Source of the DNA: Belliella baltica DSM 15883 | GTDB lineage: Bacteria; Bacteroidota; Bacteroidia; Cytophagales; Cyclobacteriaceae | Reading direction: 5' to 3' | Length of the DNA: 64,000 nt | NCBI RefSeq assembly: GCF_000265405.1 | Contig: NC_018010.1 | Span: 3,617,501 to 3,681,500, forward strand | In this document: in pieces, positions 46,369-54,752 of the stretch | Layout of the letters: the number at the start of each line of letters is the position of its first letter | How positions within the stretch are numbered: the first letter of the stretch is position 1 | Position numbers and translations under genes: made by a program | Notes under the pieces: model-generated | Told to the model about the DNA's origin: nothing | What the model saw: the letters and a program-made list of their open reading frames with translations, nothing else | Database searches by the model: none

Positions 46369-47553
46369 ATGGAAAGATTAATTAAGACTTCTGAAAAAAC
46401 AATTAAAGGCTTTAATCAAGGTTTTAAACGCTACTTAATTGATCAGGTAGATTGGGATCAGAGGTTGATTTTGATTCTAGGACATAGAGGTGTGGGCAAG
46501 ACTACACTACTCCTCCAACAAATGCAAAAGCGCCAAGCTAAGGCAATTTATCTTACCTTGGATGACTTTCATTTTGAAAGTAACAGGCTAGTTTTAGTAA
46601 TTGAAGCGCTCTATGATTTAGGTTACAGGTCATTTTATTTGGATGAAGTACACCGCTACATTCATTGGTCTGTAGACCTCAAAAACCTATATGATAATTT
46701 CCCTGATGTACATTTTATAGTTTCAGGTTCATCCATATTGGAAATTCAAAAAGGTAAAGGAGATTTATCAAGAAGGGCTGCTGTCTATCACTTGGCTGGG
46801 CTATCTTTTAGAGAATACTTGATGCTAGAAAATCAAATAGACCTTCCACCCATTAGCCTAAATGAAATTTTAGCTAATCACCAAGCCTTGAGCGAATCGA
46901 TCACAGATCAAGCTGATATTACAAAGCTTTTCAAAAAATATTTAGAATTTGGCTACTACCCCTTTTACCTTGAAAGTGAAAACTTATATAAGTCAAGATT
47001 GCTGGAAACCACACAGGTAGTCCTAGAAATGGACCTCAGCCCATGGGAAGATTTGACACACAAGACGATCCGAAACATGAAAAAGCTCATCTTCATCATC
47101 AGTGAATCAGTCCCATTTATCCCAAATATCAGCAAGCTTGCCGAAAAATTGGAAGTCTCAAGAAACACCATATTAAAAACACTCGATCTACTCGAGCAAG
47201 CTCAGATTCTCAACCTACTCAGACAGTCAACCCGCGGTGTTTCGTTCTTGCAAAAGCCTGAGAAAATCTATCTTCAAAACACCAATTTGGCCTTCGCCTT
47301 ATCTACTTATGCCTCCAATCAGGGAAACCTAAGAGAGACATTCTTTCTCAATCAGGTTCGGCAATCCCATGAAGTAACTTTACCGAAGTATGGAGATTTT
47401 ATGGTAGATGACTCCTATGTATTTGAAATCGGTGGCGCAGGCAAAACTGCCACTCAAATCCAAGGCATCCCCAATGCCTACATCGTAGCAGACGACATCA
47501 AAATTGGATCAGGCAACAAAATCCCCTTGTGGATTTTTGGCTTCTTGTATTGA
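46369..47553 (+). CDS. AAA ATPase with DUF4143-type C-terminal region
   Basis: A 394-residue P-loop ATPase. Walker A is GHRGVGKTTLLLQQM near residue 42, Walker B is FYLDEVHRY and the sensor is FIVSGSSILEIQKG. The middle (SFREYLMLENQIDLP) and the winged-helix-like segment with LEVSRNTILKTLDLLEQA match AAA_14/DUF4143 proteins, whose function is poorly defined. The frame opens upstream, but the palindromes there show 46369 is the start. No partner gene is adjacent. Downstream is a 370-bp empty stretch. Confidence 0.88.
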   Translation: MERLIKTSEKTIKGFNQGFKRYLIDQVDWDQRLILILGHRGVGKTTLLLQQMQKRQAKAIYLTLDDFHFESNRLVLVIEALYDLGYRSFYLDEVHRYIHWSVDLKNLYDNFPDVHFIVSGSSILEIQKGKGDLSRRAAVYHLAGLSFREYLMLENQIDLPPISLNEILANHQALSESITDQADITKLFKKYLEFGYYPFYLESENLYKSRLLETTQVVLEMDLSPWEDLTHKTIRNMKKLIFIISESVPFIPNISKLAEKLEVSRNTILKTLDLLEQAQILNLLRQSTRGVSFLQKPEKIYLQNTNLAFALSTYASNQGNLRETFFLNQVRQSHEVTLPKYGDFMVDDSYVFEIGGAGKTATQIQGIPNAYIVADDIKIGSGNKIPLWIFGFLY

Positions 47554-47924
47554 TGGAGGGAAAAGGGAAAATGTAGAGATCGGAATATGTGAATTTGAAA
47601 TCTTAAAAGTAGCGATAGAAAATATCGAATAAATTTAACTTTGATATTGATAGATATTTAGATATCGATTTATATAGGCCGTTAGCAACCGAGTGAGCCG
47701 ATGAATTGATATTACTGGCAAAAAAACCTATTACCAAATTTGTGAATATTAAGGGGCTATTTGGTAAGAGTTATTGCTAATTTATTTCCTATTAGAGTTA
47801 AAGGCTCTATAACTACGCTTGAGTATTTTAATGAAAATCCCAAAAAATCTTATCCTTCGTGTCACTTTATCTAAAATCCAATCCCAATCATTCTATCAGG
47901 TATATATACCACCCTTACTTCAGG
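47554..47924. other. 370-bp stretch with no gene seen
   Basis: Between the AAA ATPase and the decayed gene. It contains several ATATCGAT/GATATTGATA-like words (47600-47680) but no ORF, RNA or terminator that I can support. Confidence 0.5.
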
Positions 47925-48602
47925 CTAAGCACCATTTACTTTTTCTCGTCGCTTGACGAACTTCCTTTGGTAATAAATAGTCACTGGCATAAAGGCAACA
48001 GTAGGAAGCAGCAGGCGATGAATACTGGATTGTTTTGCCGGTTCAATACCAGAAAAGCTGTAAAGGTAGCTATAAATGCACCCATCATCCTGCTGATGTG
48101 CATGCTGAGAAACCATTGCTTGGTCATGGTCTCTAGCTTTCGAGAGGCTCTGATATCCACCCAGACCATTGAAAGCAGAAAACTCCCAAACACTGGAAAA
48201 ACACCTACAGCAAAAGTAACCCCAATAGACATCAACAAAGCACTCCACGACCAATTGATCCCCCTTATCCATATTGTGTAAAGAAAATTCCCCAATGAAA
48301 TCAAAAGTAATACTCCGAGATTTTGAAGAATCTCTTTGCCAGTAGTCCATGCGGGGTCATCTTCAGTCTGAAAAATCAAATTGATCTCTATCCAACGAAA
48401 TGCCACCATACAACAAAAAGTCACCAAACCATAACCAGAGATGATCACTAACTTGTCTTCATTGGGAATACGATACAGAGCAAAAGGCTGGAAAACTAAT
48501 AAAAAAGTAGCCACAAAAAAAACCAATCAGAAAGGCTAGCTTAATACTATCTCTCCAATTGGAAATTTCGCAAGGGTAAGGTTGCCTCAATAAAGCCAAC
48601 AT
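47925..48602 (-). pseudogene. Decayed, apparently chimeric membrane-protein gene behind hisIE
   Basis: Starts 9 bp after hisIE (ATG at 48602, MLALLRQPYPCEISNW). The N-terminal half resembles the membrane region of LytTR-type regulators (FLLVFQPFALYR, WTTGKEILQNLGVLLL). The C-terminal half resembles a different small membrane-protein family (VWVDIRASRK, HISRMMGAFIATFTAFLVLN). Two indels break the frame. An 8-T run (48515-48522) has one base too many. Near 48013 one G is missing, where GCC-TGG-CTG-CTT would be expected. The original frame is regained at the end (LLPTVAFMPVTIYYQRKF). No LytTR DNA-binding domain is present. Family resemblances are from memory. Confidence 0.6.
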
Positions 48603-48611
48603 ATTTTCTTT

Positions 48612-49220
48612 CTATTTTTTCTGATGCCTATCGATCAATACTTCCATCACTTCATCAAGCTCGTAGCCTTTTGCTTCCAAGAGCACTAAGTAGTGATAGA
48701 GTAAATCAGCTGCTTCCCCCATGAAAAGATCTTTATTGTCATCCTTTGCTTCGATGACTATCTCTACTGCTTCCTCCCCTACTTTTTGAGCTACTTTATT
48801 GATGCCTTTGGCAAAAAGAGATGCTGTATATGATTTGTCGGTAGGATTGTTTTTGCGGTCTTTGATGATAGCTCTAAGTTCATCGATGAAGAAGGTCTTG
48901 CTTTTATTCTCTTCAGCAAAACAAGTATCATCACCTGTATGACAAACTGGTCCAACAGGCTTCGCTTTTATTAAGATGGTATCATTATCACAGTCAACGG
49001 TCAAGGAAACCACATTGAGAAAATTCCCAGAAGTTTCTCCTTTGGTCCAAAGTCTGTTTTTGGTTCTAGAGAAGAATGTTACTCTCTTCGTCTCCAAAGT
49101 TATATCCAAGGCTTCCTGATTCATATAGCCTAGCATTAATACCACATTGGAATCTGGATCTTGAATGATGGCCGGTACTAAGTCATTAACCTTCTTAAAA
49201 TCTATGTTCAGTTTGTTCAT
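48612..49220 (-). CDS. hisIE: Bifunctional phosphoribosyl-AMP cyclohydrolase / phosphoribosyl-ATP pyrophosphatase
   Basis: Catalyses steps 2 and 3 of histidine synthesis. The HisI part has WTKGETSGNFLNVVSL, the metal-binding DCDND and CHTGDDTCF. The HisE part has the MazG-like acidic helix KVGEEAVEIVIEAKDD and AADLLYHYLVLLEAKG. The 202-residue length is normal for fused HisIE. It is last in the order hisH-hisA-hisF-hisIE. Confidence 0.97.
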   Translation of the reverse strand: MNKLNIDFKKVNDLVPAIIQDPDSNVVLMLGYMNQEALDITLETKRVTFFSRTKNRLWTKGETSGNFLNVVSLTVDCDNDTILIKAKPVGPVCHTGDDTCFAEENKSKTFFIDELRAIIKDRKNNPTDKSYTASLFAKGINKVAQKVGEEAVEIVIEAKDDNKDLFMGEAADLLYHYLVLLEAKGYELDEVMEVLIDRHQKK

Positions 49221-49346
49221 ATCTTATATATTCGAACCTGTCAACTAAATGTCAGTAATTCAATTGTATGTCTCTAAAATTTTATATAACCACATACTGC
49301 TTTGTACTTCGTACAGTCTCTTTGTTCTTGCTTCTCGATTCTCCCA

Positions 49347-50102
49347 TCACTTTCTAATCGCTATATCTTCCCGACCAAGATAGCTTTTCAAATCCGGAAT
49401 TGGAATTTCTTTGAAATGGAAAATGCTTGCAGCCAAAGCAGCATCTGCTTTCCCAAAGGTAAACACATCTTTGAAATGTTCCATATTTCCTGCTCCACCA
49501 GATGCAATCACAGGAATAGAAAGCATGGATGAAATCTCCGCAGTGATTTCATTGGCAAAGCCTGCTTTTGTTCCGTCGTGATCCATGGAGGTAAGGAGGA
49601 TTTCCCCTGCTCCACGCTCACAAACTTCCTTTGCCCACGCTTGGGTTTTGAGTAAAGTTGGTTTCCTTCCTCCATGTGTATGCACAAAATCAATCCCATC
49701 TACATTTCGTGTATCAATGGCAACAACAATACATTGACTCCCAAACTCCAAAGCCATTTCATTAATCACATCAGGATTCTTGACAGCCGCTGAGTTGATA
49801 GAAATCTTATCAGCACCTGCATTTAATAGCACCTTCACATCTTCTACAGTCGATATGCCTCCACCTACGGTAAAAGGAATATTGATCGCTTTGGCTACTT
49901 TGGTTACCAATTCTGCCAGTGTCTTGCGTTTGTCCACTGTGGCTGTAATATCTAGAAATACAAGCTCGTCTGCTCCTTCATCTGAATAGATCTTAGCCAA
50001 TTCCACCGGATCACCAGCGTCACGCAACTGTACAAAATTGACACCTTTGACAGTTCTGCCATCTTTGATATCTAGACAAGGGATGATTCTTTTAGTTAGC
50101 AT
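49347..50102 (-). CDS. hisF: Imidazole glycerol phosphate synthase, cyclase subunit
   Basis: TIM-barrel cyclase that works with HisH to form IGP and AICAR. The N-terminal catalytic Asp is in [19 protein letters not shown], the second Asp in [13 protein letters not shown], and the phosphate loops in VGGGIST and IASGGAG are present. Length 251. The spacer to hisIE is 126 bp, and to hisA 305 bp, unusually long for a his operon. Confidence 0.97.
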   Translation of the reverse strand: MLTKRIIPCLDIKDGRTVKGVNFVQLRDAGDPVELAKIYSDEGADELVFLDITATVDKRKTLAELVTKVAKAINIPFTVGGGISTVEDVKVLLNAGADKISINSAAVKNPDVINEMALEFGSQCIVVAIDTRNVDGIDFVHTHGGRKPTLLKTQAWAKEVCERGAGEILLTSMDHDGTKAGFANEITAEISSMLSIPVIASGGAGNMEHFKDVFTFGKADAALAASIFHFKEIPIPDLKSYLGREDIAIRK

Positions 50103-50407
50103 TTTGGATTGGGGAATTGGAAGATTTTTTAATTAAAAGATTATTTGAAAGTTGGAAGGTTTTAATGTTATAAAAGCTTGTCCGCCGTGGCGGATTGGCT
50201 TGCGCGTTAGTAGAAGATTTTTAATTAAAAGAAGACTGGAATAACTAATCTTAATCATTTAATAATTCGCTGTTTGATTTTCGAAATTCGACATTTTTTT
50301 AATTTAGAATTTTTAACTCCTAATAATGAATCAATAATTAGATTAGAGCAGTCTCACGTCTCATATCTCATCTGCCGCCGCGGACAAGTCGTCTCGTATC
50401 TATTTTC
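50103..50407. repeat. hisF-hisA spacer with repeats
   Basis: 305 bp without a gene. It contains two copies of AGATTTTT(T)AATTAAAAGA (50122-50140 and 50215-50232) flanking the GC-rich palindromic TCCGCCGTGGCGGA (50181-50194). A related GC-rich word, TGCCGCCGCGGACA, lies near 50373-50386, next to GTCTCACGTCTCATATCTCA (50351-50370). In an AT-rich genome these GC-rich palindromes stand out. Confidence 0.65.
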
Positions 50408-51121
50408 TCAAAAAGCCGCTAACTCTTCAAGACTAATCCTACCTTCGTAGTATGCTTTTCCTACAATGGCTCCATAAACACCTGTCTTTTGGAGTTCTTC
50501 GAGATCTTTAACACTAGAAACACCACCACTGGCAATCAATTTGATGTTTGGAATTTCCTGCATAATTTCTTTATACAAATCAACTGATGGGCCTTGAAGT
50601 AAACCATCTTTGGCAACATCTGTGCAGATTACATAGCTGATTCCTTTGGAATGATAATCCTTGATAAAATCTATCAAATCCATTTCGGTTGTTTCTTCCC
50701 ATCCCGAAATAGCAATTTTTCTATCTTTCGCATCAGCGCCTAGGATGATTTTCTCTCCTCCATACTTGGCAATCCAAGATTCAAATAGAGTAGGATTTTT
50801 TACTGCAATACTTCCTCCTGTTAATTGATGGGCACCTAATTCGAAAGCCAAAGCAATATCCTCATCCGACTGTACTCCACCACCAAAATCAACTTGTAGG
50901 GATGTTCCAAACGCAACTGATTTCAACACTTCACTGTTGATGATTTTCTTGGCTTTTGCACCATCAAGATCCACTAAATGCAATCTTTTGATGCCAGCAC
51001 CTTCGAATCTCTTGGCCATTTCCAATGGACTGTCGTGGTATTCTTTTTTCTGACCATAGTCTCCTTGAGTAAGCCGAACACATTTTCCATCGATGATGTC
51101 TATTGCAGGGATGATATACAT
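50408..51121 (-). CDS. hisA: Phosphoribosylformimino-AICAR ribotide isomerase
   Basis: Fourth step of histidine synthesis. The 237-residue TIM barrel has the catalytic Asp in [15 protein letters not shown], the phosphate loop [10 protein letters not shown] and the second Asp in [14 protein letters not shown], followed by IASGGVSSV. It lies between hisF and hisH, with long spacers on both sides. Confidence 0.97.
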   Translation of the reverse strand: MYIIPAIDIIDGKCVRLTQGDYGQKKEYHDSPLEMAKRFEGAGIKRLHLVDLDGAKAKKIINSEVLKSVAFGTSLQVDFGGGVQSDEDIALAFELGAHQLTGGSIAVKNPTLFESWIAKYGGEKIILGADAKDRKIAISGWEETTEMDLIDFIKDYHSKGISYVICTDVAKDGLLQGPSVDLYKEIMQEIPNIKLIASGGVSSVKDLEELQKTGVYGAIVGKAYYEGRISLEELAAF

Positions 51122-51149
51122 TTTGATTTTAGATTGTAGATTTTAGATT

Positions 51150-51272
51150 CAATATCGTTTAGATAAGACTATAAGTTGAATATATACTTTTCCAAAGTTG
51201 GGTTAAAAGTAAATACAAACATTATTTACAAATCTGAACTTTGGAAAAGTTACCCTAAACTAAACGACATTG
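51150..51272. repeat. 123-bp nested palindrome (MITE-like)
   Basis: Three nested inverted pairs. The outer arms CAATATCGTTTAG (51150-51162) and CTAAACGACATTG (51260-51272) have one mismatch. The middle arms ACTTTTCCAAAGTT (51186-51199) and AACTTTGGAAAAGT (51237-51250) are perfect. The inner arms GTAAATA (51209-51215) and TATTTAC (51223-51229) are perfect. Direct ATTTTAGATT words flank both sides, as if the element had been inserted into them. Confidence 0.75.
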
Positions 51273-51507
51273 ATTTTAGATTGATGATTTTAGATTGGTG
51301 GATTGGTCTCGATCGCTATCAAGATGGAAGACTTTAAGAACTTGCCGTGGCGGATTATAAGATTGTTGGAAAGTTAGATGCTTTAAGGTTGGAAAACCTC
51401 CCTGTCTTGTGTCTCATGTCTTGTATCTTATATCTTGTGTCTTTTGTCTTATATCTTGTCACATTCTGATTTCACTAGACTCTTTTTCTTTTTAAATTGA
51501 AGAAGTT

Positions 51508-51603
51508 CAACCCCTTCGGGGTTGTTAAAACCATGAAGGATACTCCTTCCAAATTCCCCGCATTTCATACGGGGCTACTCAAGGTTTAACCCCTTCGGGG
51601 TTG
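51508..51603. repeat. Four-hairpin composite repeat element
   Basis: Four hairpins in 96 bp: CAACCCC-TTC-GGGGTTG (51508-51524); GAAGGA-tac-TCCTTC (51535-51549, arms separated by 3-4 nt); CCCCG-catttcata-CGGGG (51556-51574); and AACCCC-TTC-GGGGTT (51588-51602). The first and last are the same motif. No T-run follows, so it does not look like a simple terminator. It resembles a dispersed REP/BIME-type element. Confidence 0.75.
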
Positions 51604-51736
51604 TCTATATTGAACCTCCTTATGTCTTATGTCTTCTTTCTTGTTTATTGACTCTTGTTTCTTCTCTTCGAATTTCTCAAAAGACCAAGCTTCGTTTCTT
51701 ACCTCTTTGTACATTGTACTTGGTACATGGTACAGT

Positions 51737-52330
51737 TTATAAACTCAGAAAATTCTTCAAAATTCGCTCTCCTACCAAACCACTTTTTTCTGGATGAGCT
51801 TGCATTGCGTAGAAATTATCCTTGTGCATCAAGCCAGCAAAATCTAAGATATAATTTGTCTTAGCTATGGTATAATCACTTAATTCACAGTAAAAGCTGT
51901 GAACATAATACACAAAAGATTCATCTGTGAGCCCCTTTAGTAATGGGGTTTTAAGCTCTGTTAAATTATTCCACCCCACGTGTGGAACCTTAAAATCAGA
52001 AATATTTTCGGGAATGAATTTTTTGACTTTCACTGGAAAAACGCCCAAACAAGCATTATCATTTTCTTCTGAATGCTCGCAAAGTAACTGTTGTCCGAGG
52101 CAAACACCGAAGAAAGGTTGTTTGAGATTGGGGATCAATTGATCCAATTGCTTTTCTTTCAAATAACGCATCGCAGTACTTGCTTCTCCTTGTCCTGGGA
52201 AAATCACCCGATCAGCTTTAGAAATAACCTCCAAGTCATCAGTCAAAACCGCCTCGACACCCAATCTCTCAAGTGCATAGAGAACTGACTGCACATTGCC
52301 TGCATTATATTTAATTACTGCTACTTGCAT
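51737..52330 (-). CDS. hisH: Imidazole glycerol phosphate synthase, glutamine amidotransferase subunit
   Basis: Supplies ammonia to HisF. Class I glutaminase triad: Cys in FFGVCLGQQLLCEHSEE (about residue 80), and His and Glu in MQAHPEKSG near the C terminus. The N terminus, VIKYNAGNVQSVLYALERLG, is typical of HisH. Length 197. It is separated from hisA by a 615-bp repeat island. hisG, hisD, hisC and hisB are not in the window. Confidence 0.97.
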   Translation of the reverse strand: MQVAVIKYNAGNVQSVLYALERLGVEAVLTDDLEVISKADRVIFPGQGEASTAMRYLKEKQLDQLIPNLKQPFFGVCLGQQLLCEHSEENDNACLGVFPVKVKKFIPENISDFKVPHVGWNNLTELKTPLLKGLTDESFVYYVHSFYCELSDYTIAKTNYILDFAGLMHKDNFYAMQAHPEKSGLVGERILKNFLSL

Positions 52331-52499
52331 TGATGAATTTTAAATGGAGTATTAGAATTAAGAAAGGATAAGACACTTCGAAACCTCAGAACTCGTCTTT
52401 GATATCGTTCAATTTCAGAATGCAAATTTAGAAATTATCTCTGCTGTTTCACTCTAAAATTGATTTCTTATTCAAAAAAACTAGTTTAAAGCTATTTTT

Positions 52500-53405
52500 T
52501 TATTCTTCAAACTTTACATATTTCCTCCAGTTGTGCTTCTCTTTGAAACCAAGCATTTCGCGGATTTTTCGATTGGAAAATAAAGCTTCATGTTCATCCA
52601 ATTCACGTGTGATGGGAACACCTGGGAAAAACCTTTCAGTTAGTTCCAGGCTTGGAATTATGGCGCCGTTGTGATCATTTCCTGCATTGAAAATTTGGAA
52701 ACCTAATCCATCTTTCTGCAAACATAAATCTACAATTTGACCTAAATCTCTTGCGTCTATATAACAAAAAGCATTTCTACGTCTCACTTCTGGATTTTTA
52801 AAGTAATTTGGAAAAAGTTCAGCATACTCGTGAGGCTCTATCACATTTCCGATCCGAAGAGCATATATATCAATTCCCGATCGACGTTGAAAACTTCGTG
52901 CTGTTTGTTCATTTACTACTTTTGACAGGCCATAAGAATCCATAGGATCTACATCATAATCTTCTTCTAAAGGCAAAGATTTCGGATTTGTCTGACCATC
53001 CGAAAAACAAATTCCATAGGTGGTTTCAGAGGAAGCTATAATGATTTTTTTTATCCCAAGTTTGACCGCTGCTTCTATCACATTATAAGTACCGATAGTA
53101 TTGACTCGGAAAGTCTCATTATCTGGATTGATCAAAATTCTGGGAACTGCAGCAAAATGAACAACTGCATCAAATTTTGGAATACCATTTCCACCTTCTA
53201 ATTCATCTAAACCCGCATAAGAGCTCATGGCATTGAACATCTGCCCAGAATCGGTGATATCTGCAATGAGATTATCCACGCCAGGATGATCCAAAGGAGT
53301 CAAGTCCACATTCATTACGCGATGACCTTGATCTAACAAGTAAGCAATGGCATGTTTCCCTGCCTTTCCTGATCCTCCTGTGAAAAGTATGCGCATTTTT
53401 TTCAT
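52500..53405 (-). CDS. NAD(P)-dependent sugar-nucleotide epimerase/dehydratase-type oxidoreductase
   Basis: An extended short-chain dehydrogenase of 301 residues. Rossmann motif TGGSGKAGKHAIAYL at the N terminus, HFAAVPRIL, and the catalytic YGLSK (Tyr and Lys, about residues 153-157) with Ser in IIASSETTYG. It resembles the NAD-dependent epimerase family, with an unknown sugar or other substrate. A second ATG three codons in is an equally good start. It lies between hisH and phhA, with AT-rich spacers on both sides. Confidence 0.88.
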   Translation of the reverse strand: MKKMRILFTGGSGKAGKHAIAYLLDQGHRVMNVDLTPLDHPGVDNLIADITDSGQMFNAMSSYAGLDELEGGNGIPKFDAVVHFAAVPRILINPDNETFRVNTIGTYNVIEAAVKLGIKKIIIASSETTYGICFSDGQTNPKSLPLEEDYDVDPMDSYGLSKVVNEQTARSFQRRSGIDIYALRIGNVIEPHEYAELFPNYFKNPEVRRRNAFCYIDARDLGQIVDLCLQKDGLGFQIFNAGNDHNGAIIPSLELTERFFPGVPITRELDEHEALFSNRKIREMLGFKEKHNWRKYVKFEE

Positions 53406-53566
53406 GGTTTAATGATTTGTGTTGGTTTGATGATAGATTATTGAGTCTTGTAATATTAACAGATCAGACTCAAAATATCGATCCCTTAAGTTGCTTCAAA
53501 TATAATCTAACTAGCCAACTATACCCATTACTTTAATGTTCCATGAACTTTGTCAAAAATTATATT

Positions 53567-53746
53567 TTACTCTATTCTCTTAAAAATATAAGCACAATTT
53601 ACCTCACATTGTGAATTTACTCTTCTTGGAAAAAGGGTTAGTTTGTTGTTTTGTTTATAGTCTTGCTCCAAATCTTCAATGATTAGACTGAACATTTCCC
53701 CTTGAAATTCCACTTCACAATCAAAAAAGAATTCGATTTTGTGCAA
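53567..53746 (-). CDS. Possible small ORF or gene remnant (59 residues)
   Basis: Reading on the minus strand from a TTG at 53746 gives 59 residues of protein-like composition: HKIEFFFDCEVEFQGEM, then IIEDLEQDYKQNNKLTL, then FPRRVNSQCEVNCAYIF, ending in TAA. An in-frame TGA lies about 20 bases further upstream, so it cannot be longer in the current sequence. No strong ribosome-binding site is visible. It may be the C-terminal remnant of a lost gene or a real small protein. I do not recognise it. Confidence 0.35.
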   Translation of the reverse strand: MHKIEFFFDCEVEFQGEMFSLIIEDLEQDYKQNNKLTLFPRRVNSQCEVNCAYIFKRIE

Positions 53747-53777
53747 AACCGCCCAAAATCAAATTTCTGGACGGTTT
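53746..53777 (-). terminator. Possible terminator after phhA
   Basis: On the minus strand AAACCGTCCA pairs with TGGGCGGTTT over ten base pairs including one G-U wobble, with a 12-nt loop and TTTTG after. The T-run is short, so confidence is modest. It would end the phhA transcript. Confidence 0.45.
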
Positions 53778-53846
53778 AAATATTGCATTAAGAAATCAAG
53801 TTTCTAAGTCTTGTGTCTAGTTTCTTGTATCTTATGTCTTAACAAT

Positions 53847-54626
53847 TTACTTCGCTTCTTCTGCAACCATTTCTTCTAAGACAGCCTCAATTTCTGGAAG
53901 AGATTGATAGAGTTGTTCGTAGCTTTCGATGATGAAGTATTTGTCCTGAAATTTATCTTTCCAATAGGGTGTGTTCATAATTTTTCGAACATCATATTCA
54001 TAATGTGTTGGTTCGTCAGAAAGGCTGTACTTTGTCTCTCCAGCCGAGCTAAGGATTCCTGCACCATAGATTCTAAGTTCTCCATTTTCGCGAATCAATC
54101 CAAACTCTATAGTAAACCAATAAATTCTAGAAAGCACTTCAATCGCCCACTTATTCTCAATGTGCTTCAGCGCCAACCCACTTAGATTTTCCAAAAAATC
54201 AACATAAGGTTGATTGGTCAACATCGGCATGTGTGCAAATGCATCATGAAACATATCAGGTTCTTCCAAATAATCAAGTTGCTCCATTTTGCGAAGCCAT
54301 GTTGAAGAGCAAAACCTTCTATTGTTCATCAGTCCAAAGAAAAGATCATCATCGATCAATCCAGGAACTACTTGAATTGCCCAACCTGTACTTTCAGCTA
54401 GTCTCTTATTTACATCTTCAAAATCTGCAATTTTATCTGCGGTGAAATTCACCTCTTTAATTCCATCAAGGTAGGCGATAGAAGCGGCTTTTGGAAGGTT
54501 AACTATTTGTCTTTCAAACAAGATTTTCCAAACTTTGAAATCCTCAGCTGTATACGCTGCATAATCTTGTTTCATCTGTTGAAGTCTAGGGTCGGTAAAG
54601 ACCCAATCTTTGGGTTTGTTAGTCAT
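53847..54626 (-). CDS. phhA: Phenylalanine 4-monooxygenase (aromatic amino acid hydroxylase)
   Basis: Converts phenylalanine to tyrosine with a pterin and O2. The iron ligands are His and His in MFHDAFAHMPML and Glu in YWFTIEFGLIRENGELRIYG, with SSAGETKYSL after them. The 259-residue catalytic domain has no ACT regulatory domain, as in other bacteria. It lies 126 bp downstream of the DAHP synthase gene on the same strand and could be an extension of the trp transcript. Confidence 0.93.
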   Translation of the reverse strand: MTNKPKDWVFTDPRLQQMKQDYAAYTAEDFKVWKILFERQIVNLPKAASIAYLDGIKEVNFTADKIADFEDVNKRLAESTGWAIQVVPGLIDDDLFFGLMNNRRFCSSTWLRKMEQLDYLEEPDMFHDAFAHMPMLTNQPYVDFLENLSGLALKHIENKWAIEVLSRIYWFTIEFGLIRENGELRIYGAGILSSAGETKYSLSDEPTHYEYDVRKIMNTPYWKDKFQDKYFIIESYEQLYQSLPEIEAVLEEMVAEEAK

Positions 54627-54752
54627 TATATTTGGGTTATATTTTTTCGATATTTATAAGCTCACAGCGCGTAACTTTCATTTCTCCAATAATTCTACAA
54701 ATCTAAGCATTGTTTGTCAACGGTCAACAGTCAACTGATAACTAGCTGATAA

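Larger units (their letters stand above)
51122..51736. repeat. 615-bp hisA-hisH repeat island
   Basis: No gene. In order: ATTTTAGATT word repeats (51126-51149); a nested palindrome (51150-51272, separate entry); more ATTTTAGATT words (51273-51297); GCCGTGGCGGATT (near 51344-51356); a run of TCTTGTGTCTCATGTC-like quasi-repeats (about 51402-51461); a four-hairpin element (51508-51603, separate entry); and further TTATGTCTTCTTTCTTG-like words. The same classes recur in the hisF-hisA, trpA-trpB and trpD-trpG spacers. Confidence 0.7.
53406..53846. other. 441-bp spacer between the epimerase gene and phhA
   Basis: Mostly AT-rich. It holds a possible 59-codon frame (53567-53746, minus), a terminator-like hairpin (53746-53777) and a TCTTGTGTCTAG/TCTTGTATCTTATGTC word cluster (about 53803-53840) like those in the his and trp spacers. 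Confidence 0.55.

Noticed and set aside
47859..48281. 140-codon plus-strand frame opposite the decayed membrane gene
   Set aside because: It mirrors the minus-strand membrane-protein coding pattern and has no signal or motif of its own.
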